Source: Phascolarctobacterium sp.
GTDB taxonomy: Bacteria > Bacillota > Negativicutes > Acidaminococcales > Acidaminococcaceae
Assembly (NCBI GenBank): GCA_017457085.1
Contig: JAFTID010000036.1
Coordinates: 1-57,604 of the forward strand
Direction: 5' to 3'
DNA length: 57,604 nt
Numbering within the stretch: position 1 is the first letter of the stretch; every line of letters begins with the position of its first letter. The notes under the pieces were generated by a model, which was not told the origin of the DNA, did not search any database, and saw only the letters and a program-made list of their open reading frames with translations. Positions 24,139-34,563 of this stretch are shown piece after piece. The position numbers and the translations under genes are program-made.

Positions 24139-24674
24139 TACTGTTTATCCCCCTGCCCTGATTGTAAATAAGAAGCAATTATAGCCTCCCATTTATTTTG
24201 AGCCTTTAAAATCATTTCAACTGCGGAACGCACTGCACCGCGTCCACCATCTTTTTGCACAACGCAATCTGCGTTAGCAAGTACCTCTGCAACCGCATCT
24301 TGGGGAGCAAAGGTGAAGCCTGCCGCCTTAAAAGCAGGCAAATCATTTAAATCATCACCCATATAAGCAATTTGCTGTTGGGTTAATTGTAATTCTTCAG
24401 TTAATCTTACCAGTTCAGCGTATTTATCCTTCACGCCTTCGCAGAGCAAGGTTATTCCCAATTCTGCAGCACGTCTATGGATAATTTCACTTTTACGACC
24501 GGTAATAATGGCTACCTTCAAACCGCTACGCAATGCACAGCTTACTCCTAACCCGTCCTTCGCATTAAAGCCTTTGAATATTTCGCCACTTTCTCCAATG
24601 TTGATGGTGCCATCTGTAAGCACACCATCAACATCAAGAGCTAATAATTTAATTTGCGCTAATTTTTCTTGCAC
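24138..24674 (-). CDS. kdsC: 3-deoxy-D-manno-octulosonate 8-phosphate phosphatase KdsC
   Basis: A 178-residue HAD phosphatase: nucleophile motif LALDVDGVLTDG, IITGRKSEI (motif II), and MGDDLNDLPAFKAAGF (motif IV), the compact C0 HAD layout of KdsC. It converts Kdo-8-P to Kdo. GTG start at 24674 overlaps the kdsD stop. Confidence 0.93.
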   Translation of the reverse strand: MQEKLAQIKLLALDVDGVLTDGTINIGESGEIFKGFNAKDGLGVSCALRSGLKVAIITGRKSEIIHRRAAELGITLLCEGVKDKYAELVRLTEELQLTQQQIAYMGDDLNDLPAFKAAGFTFAPQDAVAEVLANADCVVQKDGGRGAVRSAVEMILKAQNKWEAIIASYLQSGQGDKQ

Positions 24675-25648
24675 TATACCACACCTTGTCTTACCAAGTC
24701 AGTCATATGGAGCAAACCAATAACTACCATATCTTCATCAACTACAGGAAGTACGGTAATCGGCTTCGGTTGATTGCTTTCCATCAAATGCAAAGCCTGA
24801 GCTGCCAATTTATCGGCAGTAATGTACTTAGGAGACTTGGTCATTAATTCAGTAACAGGATGTTGCAAGAAATCAACACCTTTTCTGAGACCACGGCGAA
24901 TATCACCATCTGTCAGAACGCCAAGCATTTTGCCAGCTTCGTCAATAACGGAAACTGCACCCAAGCCTTTGTCAGTAATAACAAAGAGCGCTTCTTGCAC
25001 AGTAGTTTCTGCAGAAACCAAGGGATTTTCATCACCACCATGCATGATATTGCCAACGGTAAGAAGTAACTTACGTCCAAGAGAACCACCTGGATGGAAC
25101 ACAGCGAATTGGCTTGCAGTAAAGTTGCGCTTTTGGAGCAAAGCCAATGCAATGGCATCGCCATAAGCCAAAGCAGCAGTAGTACTGCTGGTAGGTGCCA
25201 AGCCTAAAGGGCATGCTTCTTTTTTTACGCCCACATCCAACACTACGTCAGCATTCTTTGCCAAAGTAGAATTAGCGTTGCCAACCATAGCAATAATTTT
25301 TGCACCAATACGACGGAGAGAAGGTAAAATGTTTAAAATTTCACCAGTTTCACCACTATTGGATAATGCAATAACCACATCATCAGCGGTTACCATACCT
25401 AAATCGCCATGAATGCCTTCTGCCGGATGCAGATAAAAAGACGGAGTACCAGTACTAGCGAAAGTTGCTGCCATCTTTCTGCCAATGATGCCAGATTTGC
25501 CCATACCAGTAATTACAGTACGACCATTACACTCTAAAATCAAGGAGATTGCCGCCGCAAAATTAGCGTCAACACGAGGAACTAATTCTAAAATTGCTTC
25601 CGCTTCCATACGCAAAACTTCTTGCGCATGTTTGAGCATTGCTTCCAT
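24674..25648 (-). CDS. kdsD: Arabinose-5-phosphate isomerase KdsD
   Basis: A 324-residue protein: an SIS domain at ~35-180 (VITGMGKSGIIGRKMAATFASTG, ALSNSGETGEIL) and two CBS repeats at ~205-324 (VQEALFVITDKGLGAVSVID; VLTDGDIRRGL). It makes arabinose-5-phosphate, the first Kdo precursor. ATG at 25648 follows AAAGGTGG; the GTG at 25660 overlaps that site. Confidence 0.93.
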   Translation of the reverse strand: MEAMLKHAQEVLRMEAEAILELVPRVDANFAAAISLILECNGRTVITGMGKSGIIGRKMAATFASTGTPSFYLHPAEGIHGDLGMVTADDVVIALSNSGETGEILNILPSLRRIGAKIIAMVGNANSTLAKNADVVLDVGVKKEACPLGLAPTSSTTAALAYGDAIALALLQKRNFTASQFAVFHPGGSLGRKLLLTVGNIMHGGDENPLVSAETTVQEALFVITDKGLGAVSVIDEAGKMLGVLTDGDIRRGLRKGVDFLQHPVTELMTKSPKYITADKLAAQALHLMESNQPKPITVLPVVDEDMVVIGLLHMTDLVRQGVV

Positions 25649-25668
25649 TTCAGCAGCCACCTTTCTTA

Positions 25669-26487
25669 TTAACCACGAACAATTTTATCAATGGTAATTA
25701 CATCTTGTAATAATTTTTTCAGATTATCCAATTGTACCATATTAGGACCATCGGACAATGCCTCAGCAGGATTGTCATGCACTTCAAGGAACAGTGCATC
25801 AATGCCAATTGCTGCAGCAGCACGAGCCATATGGGGAACATATTGGCTTTGACCACCGCTAGAAGTACCTTGACCACCAGGAATTTGTACACTATGAGTA
25901 GCATCCATCACAACAGGATAACCTAACTCACGCATAACTGCCAAGCCACGCATATCGGTTACAAGGGTATTATAACCAAAGCTAGAACCACGTTCAGTAA
26001 GCATCAAGTTTTGATTGCCAGCTTCTTCAACCTTAGTAATTACATTTTTCATATCCCAAGGAGCAAGGAACTGTGCTTTCTTAACATTAACAGTTTTACC
26101 TGTTTTTGCAGCAGCATAAACCAAGTCGGTTTGACGGCACAGGAACGCAGGAATTTGCAGAATATCTACAACTTCTGCAGCCTTATCAGCATGCCATGGT
26201 TCATGAATATCAGTTACAACAGGAACGCCCAAATCTTTTTTGATTTGCGCTAAAATTTTCAAACCTTCTTCAATACCAGGTCCTCTAAAAGAATTAATAG
26301 AGGATCTATTAGCTTTATCAAAGGAAGCTTTGAACACATAAGGAATACCTAATTCTTCACAAATTGCTTTAGCTCTTTGGCCAATTTTTAAACTACGTTC
26401 ATAGCCTTCCAATACGCAGGGACCAGCCATAAGCATCAACGGATTACCTTGACCTACTAGGTAATCACCAACTTTAACTATATGCAT
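25669..26487 (-). CDS. kdsA: Kdo-8-phosphate synthase KdsA
   Basis: A 272-residue class I DAHP/KDOP synthase-like TIM barrel: [78 protein letters not shown] and the C-terminal LFLEVHDNP. It condenses arabinose-5-phosphate with phosphoenolpyruvate. ATG at 26487 has AGGAGG upstream. Confidence 0.95.
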   Translation of the reverse strand: MHIVKVGDYLVGQGNPLMLMAGPCVLEGYERSLKIGQRAKAICEELGIPYVFKASFDKANRSSINSFRGPGIEEGLKILAQIKKDLGVPVVTDIHEPWHADKAAEVVDILQIPAFLCRQTDLVYAAAKTGKTVNVKKAQFLAPWDMKNVITKVEEAGNQNLMLTERGSSFGYNTLVTDMRGLAVMRELGYPVVMDATHSVQIPGGQGTSSGGQSQYVPHMARAAAAIGIDALFLEVHDNPAEALSDGPNMVQLDNLKKLLQDVITIDKIVRG

Positions 26488-26506
26488 TTCAGAACCTCCT
26501 TACATT

Positions 26507-27241
26507 TTATTTCTTCATTTTTTCAAACAGTGCATTAACTGCAGCTAAATCTTCAGGAGTATCGACACCAATACCTTTGAAATCGCTTTCCAAAACTTTA
26601 ATCTTGTAGCCATTTTCTAAGGCGCGCAATTGCTCCAAGCTTTCTGCTCTTTCCAAAGGAGTAGGAGCCAACGCCGCATATTTTAACAAAAAGTTGCGAC
26701 GATAAGCATAAATACCTACATGCTTAAATACTTTGAAGTCTTCCGGTTTATTGCGCGGATATGGCATCAAACTACGGGAGAAATAAAGTGCATAACCATT
26801 TAAGTCAGTTACTACTTTCACTGCAGCAGGATTATCGTAATCTTCTTCGTCCATCAGCACTTTCATAGTTGCCATACTTAAATCAGCATCATCCTCAAAA
26901 GCTGCAGCCAGTCTGTCGACAACTTCAGCAGGAATCATAGGTTCGTCACCTTGAACATTAACGATTACATCCACATCAGGATACATCAAGGCAACTTCTG
27001 CCAAACGGTCTGTTCCACTGGGATGGTCAGGAGAAGTCATAACCGCTTTACCACCAAAATCAAGTACAGCTTTTTCAACTAATTCATTGTCAGTAGCAAC
27101 AACAACTTCGTCAGGAAGTTGCGCCTGACAAGCGCGTTCGTAAACATGTTGAATCATAGGTTTGCCAGCAATCATAGACAAAGGTTTACCAGGCAAACGA
27201 GTAGATGCATAACGAGCTGGAATTACACAAAGAACTTTCAT
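26507..27241 (-). CDS. kdsB: CMP-Kdo synthetase KdsB
   Basis: A 244-residue nucleotidyltransferase: VIPARYASTRLPGKPLSMIAGKPMIQHVYERA, VATDNELVEKAV, and VIVNVQGDEPMI, the KdsB motifs. It activates Kdo as CMP-Kdo for transfer by WaaA. The ATG overlaps the stop of the waaA-lpxK gene. Confidence 0.95.
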   Translation of the reverse strand: MKVLCVIPARYASTRLPGKPLSMIAGKPMIQHVYERACQAQLPDEVVVATDNELVEKAVLDFGGKAVMTSPDHPSGTDRLAEVALMYPDVDVIVNVQGDEPMIPAEVVDRLAAAFEDDADLSMATMKVLMDEEDYDNPAAVKVVTDLNGYALYFSRSLMPYPRNKPEDFKVFKHVGIYAYRRNFLLKYAALAPTPLERAESLEQLRALENGYKIKVLESDFKGIGVDTPEDLAAVNALFEKMKK

Positions 27242-29769
27242 TATTTATCTTGCTCCTTTTGAATAGCGTTCAGCACGCATTCTTTAAACTTATCAAATCC
27301 ATCTGTAATTTGAATATCCATATTCAAAATATACAAAGGAATCTCGCGAGAAGAATAGATAAATTCCGTAGGAATTTTTACTGCGTCTTTGGAAGTTGTA
27401 ACCATTGCCACAGCCTTTTGACTGCTTGCACGTTCGCTAATATATTGCATTTCCAACATACCATAATCATGGTGGTCAGGATAACGCACCGCTTCCATAA
27501 TATTCAAGCCAATACTGGACAAGGTTTGTTCAAAAGAAGACGGGTTACCAATTGCAGAGAAGACCATAACGTCTTTTCCTTCCAATTCAGACAAATCCAA
27601 ATGATTTTGAGTAATGCCTTTATACCAGTCTGCAATTTCTACGAAATTCTTAGGATGATGGACACTCTCTACAACAGGTGCTTTAGCATTATACTTCTCG
27701 ATGGTTTTACGCAATTGCATACGGCTTAGGATGCTGCTTTGGTCAGTCTTGGTCAACAGGAACAAGTCACCACGATCAAGATTTTCCAAAGGTTCACGCA
27801 GCATACCACGAGGAAGCACGCAACCATTACCAAACATATTCAAAGTGTCTACCAACACTACGTCAAGGTCACGTTCCAGATGCCAATGTTGATAGCCGTC
27901 GTCCATAATTATTACTTCAGCATTTAACTTTTCTACAGCATATTTGCCAGTAACTGCACGGTTCTTACCTATAACAACAGGAATGCCCGGCAAAGTTTTT
28001 GCCATTAAGTAAGCTTCATCACCTGCTTCATAAGCAGTCATAAAAATCTTGTTGCCATCAGAAACAACACCAATATCTTTATCCCAGTGAGAGCGATAAC
28101 CACGGTTCAAAATAACAACGCGATAACCCATACGCTTAATTAAATCAGCCATTTTTTGGGCAGTAGGAGTTTTACCTGTACCACCAACGGTAATATTACC
28201 GATAGAAATTACGCAACAAGGCAATTTCACTCTAGTTTTCAAGCCCATATTATAGCAGGAAAGCTTTAAGCCTACACCAAATTCATACAAATAAGAGCAT
28301 CCGCGCAGGAAGCCTAAAATCAACCAACCATAGAACGGTGTTTCCGGACCATAAGCAATTTGATAAATATATTGAATAACTGCGTCACTATGACGTAAAC
28401 CACCGCCACCTTCATCATTAATACCACGTGTATTAATAGGATAGCTTGCGTATTCACGAGAAGGAACACTGGTAAGTTCTAATAATTCTTTAAGATAATG
28501 AATACTGCGGATATCAGCACCACGATTTTCTCTAATTACTTGCAAGGATGCAGCACCCATTTTTTCACGGCGCTCATCATTACCAATAATATCAAGCATT
28601 TCGTTGGCTAATTCGGTAGTATTATTAATCATTTTGCAGGCTCCAACTTTACTAAGTAAAGAATAGGAGTCTTTAAAGTTTTGCATATTGGGACCTACGA
28701 TAATAGGTTTAGCATGAGCAGCAGGTTCAAGTACGTTATGACCACCAGTCTTACTTAAGGAACCACCTACATAAACAACATCACCAACAGCATAAATACG
28801 TCCCAACTCGCCAATAGTGTCAATGAGAACTACAGGGTGTGCTTTACGTGCTTCCGGATTTTCTAACATCTTAGAACGATAGCCGGTATCAAAACCATAG
28901 GAAGCAGCAAGCTTGGTAATTTCATCAGCGCGATTAGTTTTACGTGGAGCAATGACTAAACGTGCATCAGCATATTTTTCTCTAATTTTCTTAAATGCAT
29001 CAAAGAGTGCTTTTTCTTCACCTGGATGGGTAGAGCCTGCCATAATTACAGGATAGCTGTTCCCTAAACCCAACTCCTCTTTATAACGAGCATAATCTTC
29101 GCTTGTAACTTCTGCATAGGTTTGGTCAAATTTAGTGTTACCAGTTACGAATATTTTATTTTTATCCGCACCTAAGCTTAAGATATAATCTGCGTCTATG
29201 CTAGATTGCATGCAGAAACGGCTAACAGTGCTCAACATATCGTCCCAAATACCATACAAATAACGATAGGTTTTTACGGACTTTTCAGAAATACGACCAT
29301 TAACCATCATTACAGGAATATGACGTTCGCGAATAGCACGCAAGAAATTAGGCCACAATTCAGTTTCAACAGGCATAAAAATACCAGGGTGAATGCGTTT
29401 AACCATTGCTTCAGCTACAAAGGGCAAATCCAAGGGGAAGAAAATGATAGCATCAGCTTCCGGAATAATTTGTTTCGCCATATTATAGCCACCTACGGTA
29501 AACGCAGATACAAGAATAGGACGATCAGGCATTTCTTGACGAATTTGTTTAACCAACGGACTAGTCGCAACAATTTCACCTACAGATGCACCATGAATCC
29601 AAATGCAATCCTTACGCATTACTTTTTCAATTTCTTTATTATGTACTCTGCCTAAGCTTTGACGAAAACGTCTGCTAAAACCTTTTTCAGTAAAAAGGCG
29701 GTACGTATAGTACGGAAGTACAAAAAGTATGAATACCACTATAAGCAGTAAATTATAAATAATATACAT
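27241..29769 (-). CDS. Fused Kdo transferase (WaaA/KdtA) and lipid A 4'-kinase (LpxK)
   Basis: One 842-codon frame. Residues ~1-430 are WaaA: an N-terminal membrane anchor, WIHGASVGEI, PVETELWPNFLRAIRE, VTGNTKFDQ, VVYVGGSLSKTGGHNVLEPAAHAKPII. After a Gly-rich linker at ~440-455 (GINDEGGGG), residues ~465-842 are LpxK: VISIGNITVGGTGKTPT (Walker A), NRGYRS, MDDGYQHWHLERDLDVVLVD, FLLTKTDQ. WaaA attaches Kdo to lipid IVA and LpxK phosphorylates lipid A at 4'. Both halves keep their key motifs, so a bifunctional enzyme is likely. It lies between msbA and kdsB. Confidence 0.93.
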   Translation of the reverse strand: MYIIYNLLLIVVFILFVLPYYTYRLFTEKGFSRRFRQSLGRVHNKEIEKVMRKDCIWIHGASVGEIVATSPLVKQIRQEMPDRPILVSAFTVGGYNMAKQIIPEADAIIFFPLDLPFVAEAMVKRIHPGIFMPVETELWPNFLRAIRERHIPVMMVNGRISEKSVKTYRYLYGIWDDMLSTVSRFCMQSSIDADYILSLGADKNKIFVTGNTKFDQTYAEVTSEDYARYKEELGLGNSYPVIMAGSTHPGEEKALFDAFKKIREKYADARLVIAPRKTNRADEITKLAASYGFDTGYRSKMLENPEARKAHPVVLIDTIGELGRIYAVGDVVYVGGSLSKTGGHNVLEPAAHAKPIIVGPNMQNFKDSYSLLSKVGACKMINNTTELANEMLDIIGNDERREKMGAASLQVIRENRGADIRSIHYLKELLELTSVPSREYASYPINTRGINDEGGGGLRHSDAVIQYIYQIAYGPETPFYGWLILGFLRGCSYLYEFGVGLKLSCYNMGLKTRVKLPCCVISIGNITVGGTGKTPTAQKMADLIKRMGYRVVILNRGYRSHWDKDIGVVSDGNKIFMTAYEAGDEAYLMAKTLPGIPVVIGKNRAVTGKYAVEKLNAEVIIMDDGYQHWHLERDLDVVLVDTLNMFGNGCVLPRGMLREPLENLDRGDLFLLTKTDQSSILSRMQLRKTIEKYNAKAPVVESVHHPKNFVEIADWYKGITQNHLDLSELEGKDVMVFSAIGNPSSFEQTLSSIGLNIMEAVRYPDHHDYGMLEMQYISERASSQKAVAMVTTSKDAVKIPTEFIYSSREIPLYILNMDIQITDGFDKFKECVLNAIQKEQDK

Positions 29770-29778
29770 TTAAATTCC

Positions 29779-31512
29779 TCACTGAGCTTCCTTATTGCGA
29801 TACTGAATTTTATACAAATGGGCATAAAGTCCGTCTTGAGCAAGCAATTCATCGTGATTACCTTCTTCGACCACCTTACCCTTTTCCATAACTAGAATCT
29901 TATCTGCATTTTTAATAGTAGAAAGTCTATGTGCAATTACAAAAGAAGTCCTACCAACCATCAAGCGATCCAGCGCATCTTGCACCACACGTTCACTTTC
30001 GGTATCAAGGGCAGAAGTAGCCTCGTCCAAAATAAGAATCTGCGGATTCTTTAATATTGCCCGGGCAATAGCAATACGTTGGCGTTGTCCGCCGGAAATA
30101 TTTACACCACGATCACCCAATTGGGTTTCGTAACCATTAGGCAGCTCCAAAATAAAGTTATGAGCATTAGCAGCTTTAGCTGCACTGACAACTTCTTCTT
30201 CCGTTGCGTCTAAACGACCATAAAGAATATTGTCGTAAACACTACCATTGAACAACATTGTTTCTTGAGGAACAATGCCAACCTGTTCACGTAAGGATTC
30301 CATAGTAACTTCACGAATATCATGCCCATCAATAACAATACTGCCATCAATAACATCATAGAAGCGAGGCAAAAGACTAGCAACCGTAGATTTACCAGCA
30401 CCAGATGGGCCAACTAACGCAACAACTTGACCAGGAGTAGCCTCGAAACTTACATTATCAAGAATAGGTTCTTCTGCATTATACGCAAAAGAAACATTTT
30501 TGAAAGCAACATTGCCTTTCACGTGCGGTAAAAGTTTTGCATTAGGAACATTTTGAATAAGTTCAGGCAAATCTAACACATCAAATACACGTTGCGCTGC
30601 AGCCAACGCCTTTTGAATATTACCAATTACACGGCTAAGACGTTTGATAGGATTAGAAATGTTAACTGCGTAAGACAAGAACGCTACTAAAGCACCTGCA
30701 GTAATCTCGCCAGCAATAACACTTCGACCACCATACCAGACAATCAAGGTTACACCCATAGCAGCTACTAATTCAATAGTAGGCGTTAAGGTCGCAGAGA
30801 GCTTCACATATTTCATGTTAGCTCTAAAGTTATTCATATTTTCTCTGTCGAAACGATTAATTTCATAATCTTCACGCACAAAAGATTTTATAACTCTTGC
30901 AGAAGATACTGTTTCTTGCAACACAGAAGTAATATCAGCAGTAGCTTCTTGAATTTTGCTACCAGACTTTCTAATTCTCTTGCCGAAAAAATCAATAAAC
31001 AGTAGTACAAACGGGAAAGTTCCGAAAGTAAATAAGAACAGCTTCCAGTCTAAATAAAGCATGGCAACGATTGAAGCAACGAGAATAAAACCTTCGGTTA
31101 TCATCTCTACTATATTATCAACCATAGCTGTTTGGAGAGCATTTACGTCATTGGTAACATAGCTCATAATTGTACCAGTCTTATTTTTATCGTAAAAAGC
31201 CATACTAAGTCTTTGAAGTTTCTCAAAAACAGCTTTTCGAATATCAATTACAACGTGCTGGCCTACATAGCTCATCAGATAGCTTTGTCCATAATAGAAA
31301 ATACCACGAACAATAAATACCAAAACTATACTTAAGGAAATATAGTTAAGTTTTACTAAATCTTTTTCAGCAAGAATCTGGTCAACAACATCTTTGATAA
31401 TCCAAGGCAAATAAATTGTACCGCCTGCTGCCACTAAAGTACACAAACCAGCCAATAACAATCTCGCCTTGTAAGGACCTATATATTTAATGAGTCTTAA
31501 ATAAAGCTTCAT
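29779..31512 (-). CDS. msbA: Lipid A export ABC transporter MsbA
   Basis: A 577-residue half-transporter: six membrane helices within residues ~1-310, then a nucleotide-binding domain with Walker A VGPSGAGKSTVASLL, signature NISGGQRQRIAIARAI, Walker B ILILDEATSALDTES and the His switch IAHRLST. Context between lpxB and waaA-lpxK supports MsbA, the flippase for core-lipid A. The start overlaps the lpxB end region by 4 bp. Confidence 0.92.
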   Translation of the reverse strand: MKLYLRLIKYIGPYKARLLLAGLCTLVAAGGTIYLPWIIKDVVDQILAEKDLVKLNYISLSIVLVFIVRGIFYYGQSYLMSYVGQHVVIDIRKAVFEKLQRLSMAFYDKNKTGTIMSYVTNDVNALQTAMVDNIVEMITEGFILVASIVAMLYLDWKLFLFTFGTFPFVLLFIDFFGKRIRKSGSKIQEATADITSVLQETVSSARVIKSFVREDYEINRFDRENMNNFRANMKYVKLSATLTPTIELVAAMGVTLIVWYGGRSVIAGEITAGALVAFLSYAVNISNPIKRLSRVIGNIQKALAAAQRVFDVLDLPELIQNVPNAKLLPHVKGNVAFKNVSFAYNAEEPILDNVSFEATPGQVVALVGPSGAGKSTVASLLPRFYDVIDGSIVIDGHDIREVTMESLREQVGIVPQETMLFNGSVYDNILYGRLDATEEEVVSAAKAANAHNFILELPNGYETQLGDRGVNISGGQRQRIAIARAILKNPQILILDEATSALDTESERVVQDALDRLMVGRTSFVIAHRLSTIKNADKILVMEKGKVVEEGNHDELLAQDGLYAHLYKIQYRNKEAQ

Positions 31513-32645
31513 CTTTTCTCCCCAGCAATTTCTAATACCAACTCAGCCACACGACCAACTGCGCCCGGCTTTCCTAATCTTTCCTTGACATACTCTAAAT
31601 CTTTTTTCATTCGTGCATTACGGTTAGGTTCCAGCAAACTTATTGCTTCTTTTGCCACATTAGCAGCAGTAAAATCATTTTGAATAAGTTCAGGCAACAC
31701 ACTTCTCGCCGCAACAATATTTGGCAAACCAATATGCGGAATATTTACTACCATCTTCGCAATCATATAAGTCAAAGGATTGGTGCGATAAACAATTACA
31801 CTTCCTAAACCACACAAAGCTGCCTCTAAAGTTACTGTACCGCTTGTAGCCAGCGCTAAATCAGCCACACTAAATAAATCGTAGTTATTGCCCTCTGTAA
31901 TTCTTACATTTAAACCAGAAGCATTTATTTTCTCTTCCAACATCTCTACAGGAATAGAACCAGCTCTAGGCATCACAAAATCCACTTCTGGCAACTGCTT
32001 TTCAATTAACTTAGCTGCTTCCAAAAGTGTAGGCAACATTTTTTCAATTTCCATTAGTCTACTGCCAGGCATTAAAAGGATAAGCGGTCTTCCCTCTTTT
32101 TTGCCAGCAAAAGCCTTTGCTTCATCATTAGACATACTTGGCTTAACAATATCTACCAAAGGATGTCCAACAAATTCTACTTTTGCCCCCGCCTCTTTAT
32201 AGACATCGTATTCAAAAGGAAAAATACATGCCACTCTATCAACAATCTTGGCAACATTTTTTGCTCTGCTTTTATGCCACGCCCACGCAGAAGGTGCAAT
32301 ATATGAAACAACAGGAATACCTTTTTCGTGAGCAAGCTTTGCCAACTTCATATTGAAACCAGGATAATCAACTGTAATCAAACAATCAGGCTTGCGTTCG
32401 TCCATAATTTTTTCAAAGTCATCACGCAATTTAAATAGGTCAGGAAGTTTTTTTATAACTTCAACAAACCCCATTACTCCATGGTCTTTGATATCGAACA
32501 ACACTTCTCCGCCTGCATTGCGCAGAGCATCACCACCCATACCAAAAACCTCAGTAGAGGAATCTATTTTTTTAATTGCCGCAGTTACAGCAGCCGCATG
32601 AAGATCACCGGATACTTCTCCTGCTGAAATTAAAATTCTTGCCAT
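31509..32645 (-). CDS. lpxB: Lipid-A-disaccharide synthase LpxB
   Basis: A 378-residue GT19 glycosyltransferase: ISAGEVSGDLHAA at the N-terminus, GMGGDALRNAGGEVLFD, DYPGFNMKLAKLAHEKGIPVVSYIAPSAWAW, FPFEYDVYKEAGAKVEFVGHPLVD, LPGSRLMEIEKMLP, and LATSGTVTLEAAL. It joins UDP-diacylglucosamine and lipid X. ATG at 32645 follows AAGGAG. A terminator separates it from lpxI upstream. Confidence 0.95.
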   Translation of the reverse strand: MARILISAGEVSGDLHAAAVTAAIKKIDSSTEVFGMGGDALRNAGGEVLFDIKDHGVMGFVEVIKKLPDLFKLRDDFEKIMDERKPDCLITVDYPGFNMKLAKLAHEKGIPVVSYIAPSAWAWHKSRAKNVAKIVDRVACIFPFEYDVYKEAGAKVEFVGHPLVDIVKPSMSNDEAKAFAGKKEGRPLILLMPGSRLMEIEKMLPTLLEAAKLIEKQLPEVDFVMPRAGSIPVEMLEEKINASGLNVRITEGNNYDLFSVADLALATSGTVTLEAALCGLGSVIVYRTNPLTYMIAKMVVNIPHIGLPNIVAARSVLPELIQNDFTAANVAKEAISLLEPNRNARMKKDLEYVKERLGKPGAVGRVAELVLEIAGEKR

Positions 32646-32717
32646 AATAACTCCTTAACTTCAAAAATTCATAACAAAACTCAATTGCTCACAAGATTTC
32701 AACTTATATTATAACAC

Positions 32718-32748
32718 AAAAAGCGAGCAACAAACGATGTTGCTCGCT
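32718..32748 (-). terminator. Rho-independent terminator between lpxI and lpxB
   Basis: On the minus strand AGCGAGCAACA/TGTTGCTCGCT form a perfect 11-bp stem (32738-32748 with 32722-32732) with a 5-nt loop, followed by TTTTTG. A TATAAT follows shortly after, so the lpxB-proximal genes may start from their own promoter. The upstream -35 is unclear. Confidence 0.7.
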
Positions 32749-32771
32749 AAGAAAATAATTTTTTTCAATTT

Positions 32772-33578
32772 TTATTTTACCAGAATAGTTATATTGTGTT
32801 CGTCTGCCATGGCAATAGTTTTTTCTCTATCAACAACTAAAGTGTTTCCTGCTTCAATTACAATACCAGTTGCACCAGCGTGAATCATAGATTCCATAGT
32901 CTTAGTGCCAAAACCAGGAATATCAAAACGTTGATCTTGAGAAGGCTTCGCAGCTTTTGCAACGATAACGCCACCTTTACCCAAGAAACCACCACGTAAA
33001 ATGCAGGCATCGGTTCCTTCAATAGCTTCAACAGCCATCACCGCACGGTTCTTTACAACCACAGTTTGTCCAATATCTAAGCCACCGATAGCTTTCGCCA
33101 TAGTAAAACCAAATTCCATATCAGCCAATTCAGCTTCTGTAGGCTGACGTTTTGTCAAAACGCCAGGCTTAGGCAATAAGGGTTTAATCAATTCAGTTTG
33201 ATCCATAACAACAATGCCTTCGCTCTCAATTTCTTTAACGATGGCATTCATTATGGTATCGTCTTTCCTATCAGGAACACTTGCCAAAATTTTAATGGCG
33301 CGTAAATCAGGAACGATTGCTCCAGCTTTATAAAGTACTTCCTTGGTTACCTTGCCAATCATTGTAACCTTTTTTACTTTATGTTTTTTGAGAGTAGAAA
33401 TTATCTTGCCAATCTTGCCGATGTTAATGTCATAATATTTATCAACGCACTTAGACAATTCAGGATCGATATCGGGAACTACGCCAACAGCAATAACTTC
33501 ATAGCCTAAACTTTTAGCAGATCTTGCAACTTCTACCGGCAGATGACCAATGCCAGAAAGTACACCTAATACTTCCAT
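32772..33578 (-). CDS. lpxI: UDP-2,3-diacylglucosamine hydrolase LpxI
   Basis: A 268-residue protein of the LpxI (DUF1009) family, unrelated to LpxH: VLSGIGHLPVEVARSAKSLGYEVIAVGVVPD, KKVTMIGKVTKEVLY, DQTELIKPLLPKPGVLTKRQPT and FDIPGFGTKTMESMIHAGATGIVIEAGNTLV. It yields lipid X for LpxB. ATG at 33578 follows GAGGATAAGCG, 3 bp after lpxA. Confidence 0.92.
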   Translation of the reverse strand: MEVLGVLSGIGHLPVEVARSAKSLGYEVIAVGVVPDIDPELSKCVDKYYDINIGKIGKIISTLKKHKVKKVTMIGKVTKEVLYKAGAIVPDLRAIKILASVPDRKDDTIMNAIVKEIESEGIVVMDQTELIKPLLPKPGVLTKRQPTEAELADMEFGFTMAKAIGGLDIGQTVVVKNRAVMAVEAIEGTDACILRGGFLGKGGVIVAKAAKPSQDQRFDIPGFGTKTMESMIHAGATGIVIEAGNTLVVDREKTIAMADEHNITILVK

Positions 33579-33581
33579 CGC

Positions 33582-34388
33582 TTATCCTCTGCGGGTACGA
33601 ATGATACCACGGTCAACAGTACGCAAGAAGCGCATCAAATGTTCGACGGGTTCATTGCTTTCCAGTTCTTGTTCCATGGTAGCAATCGCTTCTTGTAAAG
33701 TCAGACCACTACGATACAAAATACGGAACGCTTTCTTCAATTCGCTACGATGTTCAGCAGACATACCAGCGCGCGCCAAGCCAACGCTATTCAAGCCAGA
33801 TACATACGCAGGATCACCAGCAGCAATCATAAACGGAGGCAAGTCTTGAGTTACACGAGCCATACCACCAATCATTACATTGCGACCAATCTTGCAGAAC
33901 TGATGTACAGCAGAAAGGCCGCCAATTACAGCACGGTCTTCAACGATTACGTGACCAGCTAAGGTAGCAACATTAGACATAATAACATTATTGCCAACGA
34001 TGCAGTTATGAGCCACATGAGTATAAGCCATCATCAAAATGTTGTTGCCAATGCGAGTTTCATTTCCCTCACCAGTCGCTCTGTTAACAGTACAACATTC
34101 GCGGAAGGTACAACCATCACCAATGATGGTATAAGACTTTTCATTTTCAAATTTCAAATCTTGGGGATCTGCACCAATAGAACAACCTGGGAAGAAAGTA
34201 CAATTCTTTCCAATGGTAGTATACTTATGAATTACTGCGTGAGGACCAATCTTGCAGCCATCACCGATAACAGTTTCTGCATCAATTACTGCATAAGGAC
34301 CAACCTCAATACCTTTACCCAACACAGCGGTAGGGTGAATTATCGCAGTCTCATGAATTTTATTTTCAGGCATTTCAACCGAACACAT
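33582..34388 (-). CDS. lpxA: UDP-GlcNAc acyltransferase LpxA
   Basis: A 268-residue left-handed beta-helix acyltransferase with hexapeptide repeats (IHPTAVLGKGIEVGPYAVIDAETVIGDGCKIGPHAVIHKY), catalytic-type AYTHVAHNCIVGNN, and a C-terminal helical domain ending IRTRRG. It starts lipid A synthesis. ATG at 34388 has GAGGAG at eight bases. The 175-bp gap between it and fabZ is AT-rich and shows no gene; a promoter there is possible. Confidence 0.95.
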   Translation of the reverse strand: MCSVEMPENKIHETAIIHPTAVLGKGIEVGPYAVIDAETVIGDGCKIGPHAVIHKYTTIGKNCTFFPGCSIGADPQDLKFENEKSYTIIGDGCTFRECCTVNRATGEGNETRIGNNILMMAYTHVAHNCIVGNNVIMSNVATLAGHVIVEDRAVIGGLSAVHQFCKIGRNVMIGGMARVTQDLPPFMIAAGDPAYVSGLNSVGLARAGMSAEHRSELKKAFRILYRSGLTLQEAIATMEQELESNEPVEHLMRFLRTVDRGIIRTRRG

Positions 34389-34563
34389 ACATTTCACTCC
34401 TCAAAGTTAATTGCTCAATTAAGCAACTAAACACAAATATAGAAGTACAATCACAACTTTGGTAAAAACTTTACAGCTTATATATTATCGTTTTTTTAGA
34501 TTATGACCTTTATTTTCAATATTTCTCTTGTTTACTGCCAATAAAAGCCATTTTCTAATTATT

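Noticed and set aside
27241..29769. Two separate genes waaA and lpxK
   Set aside because: The frame is continuous through the linker with no stop codon or internal ribosome site in the linker.
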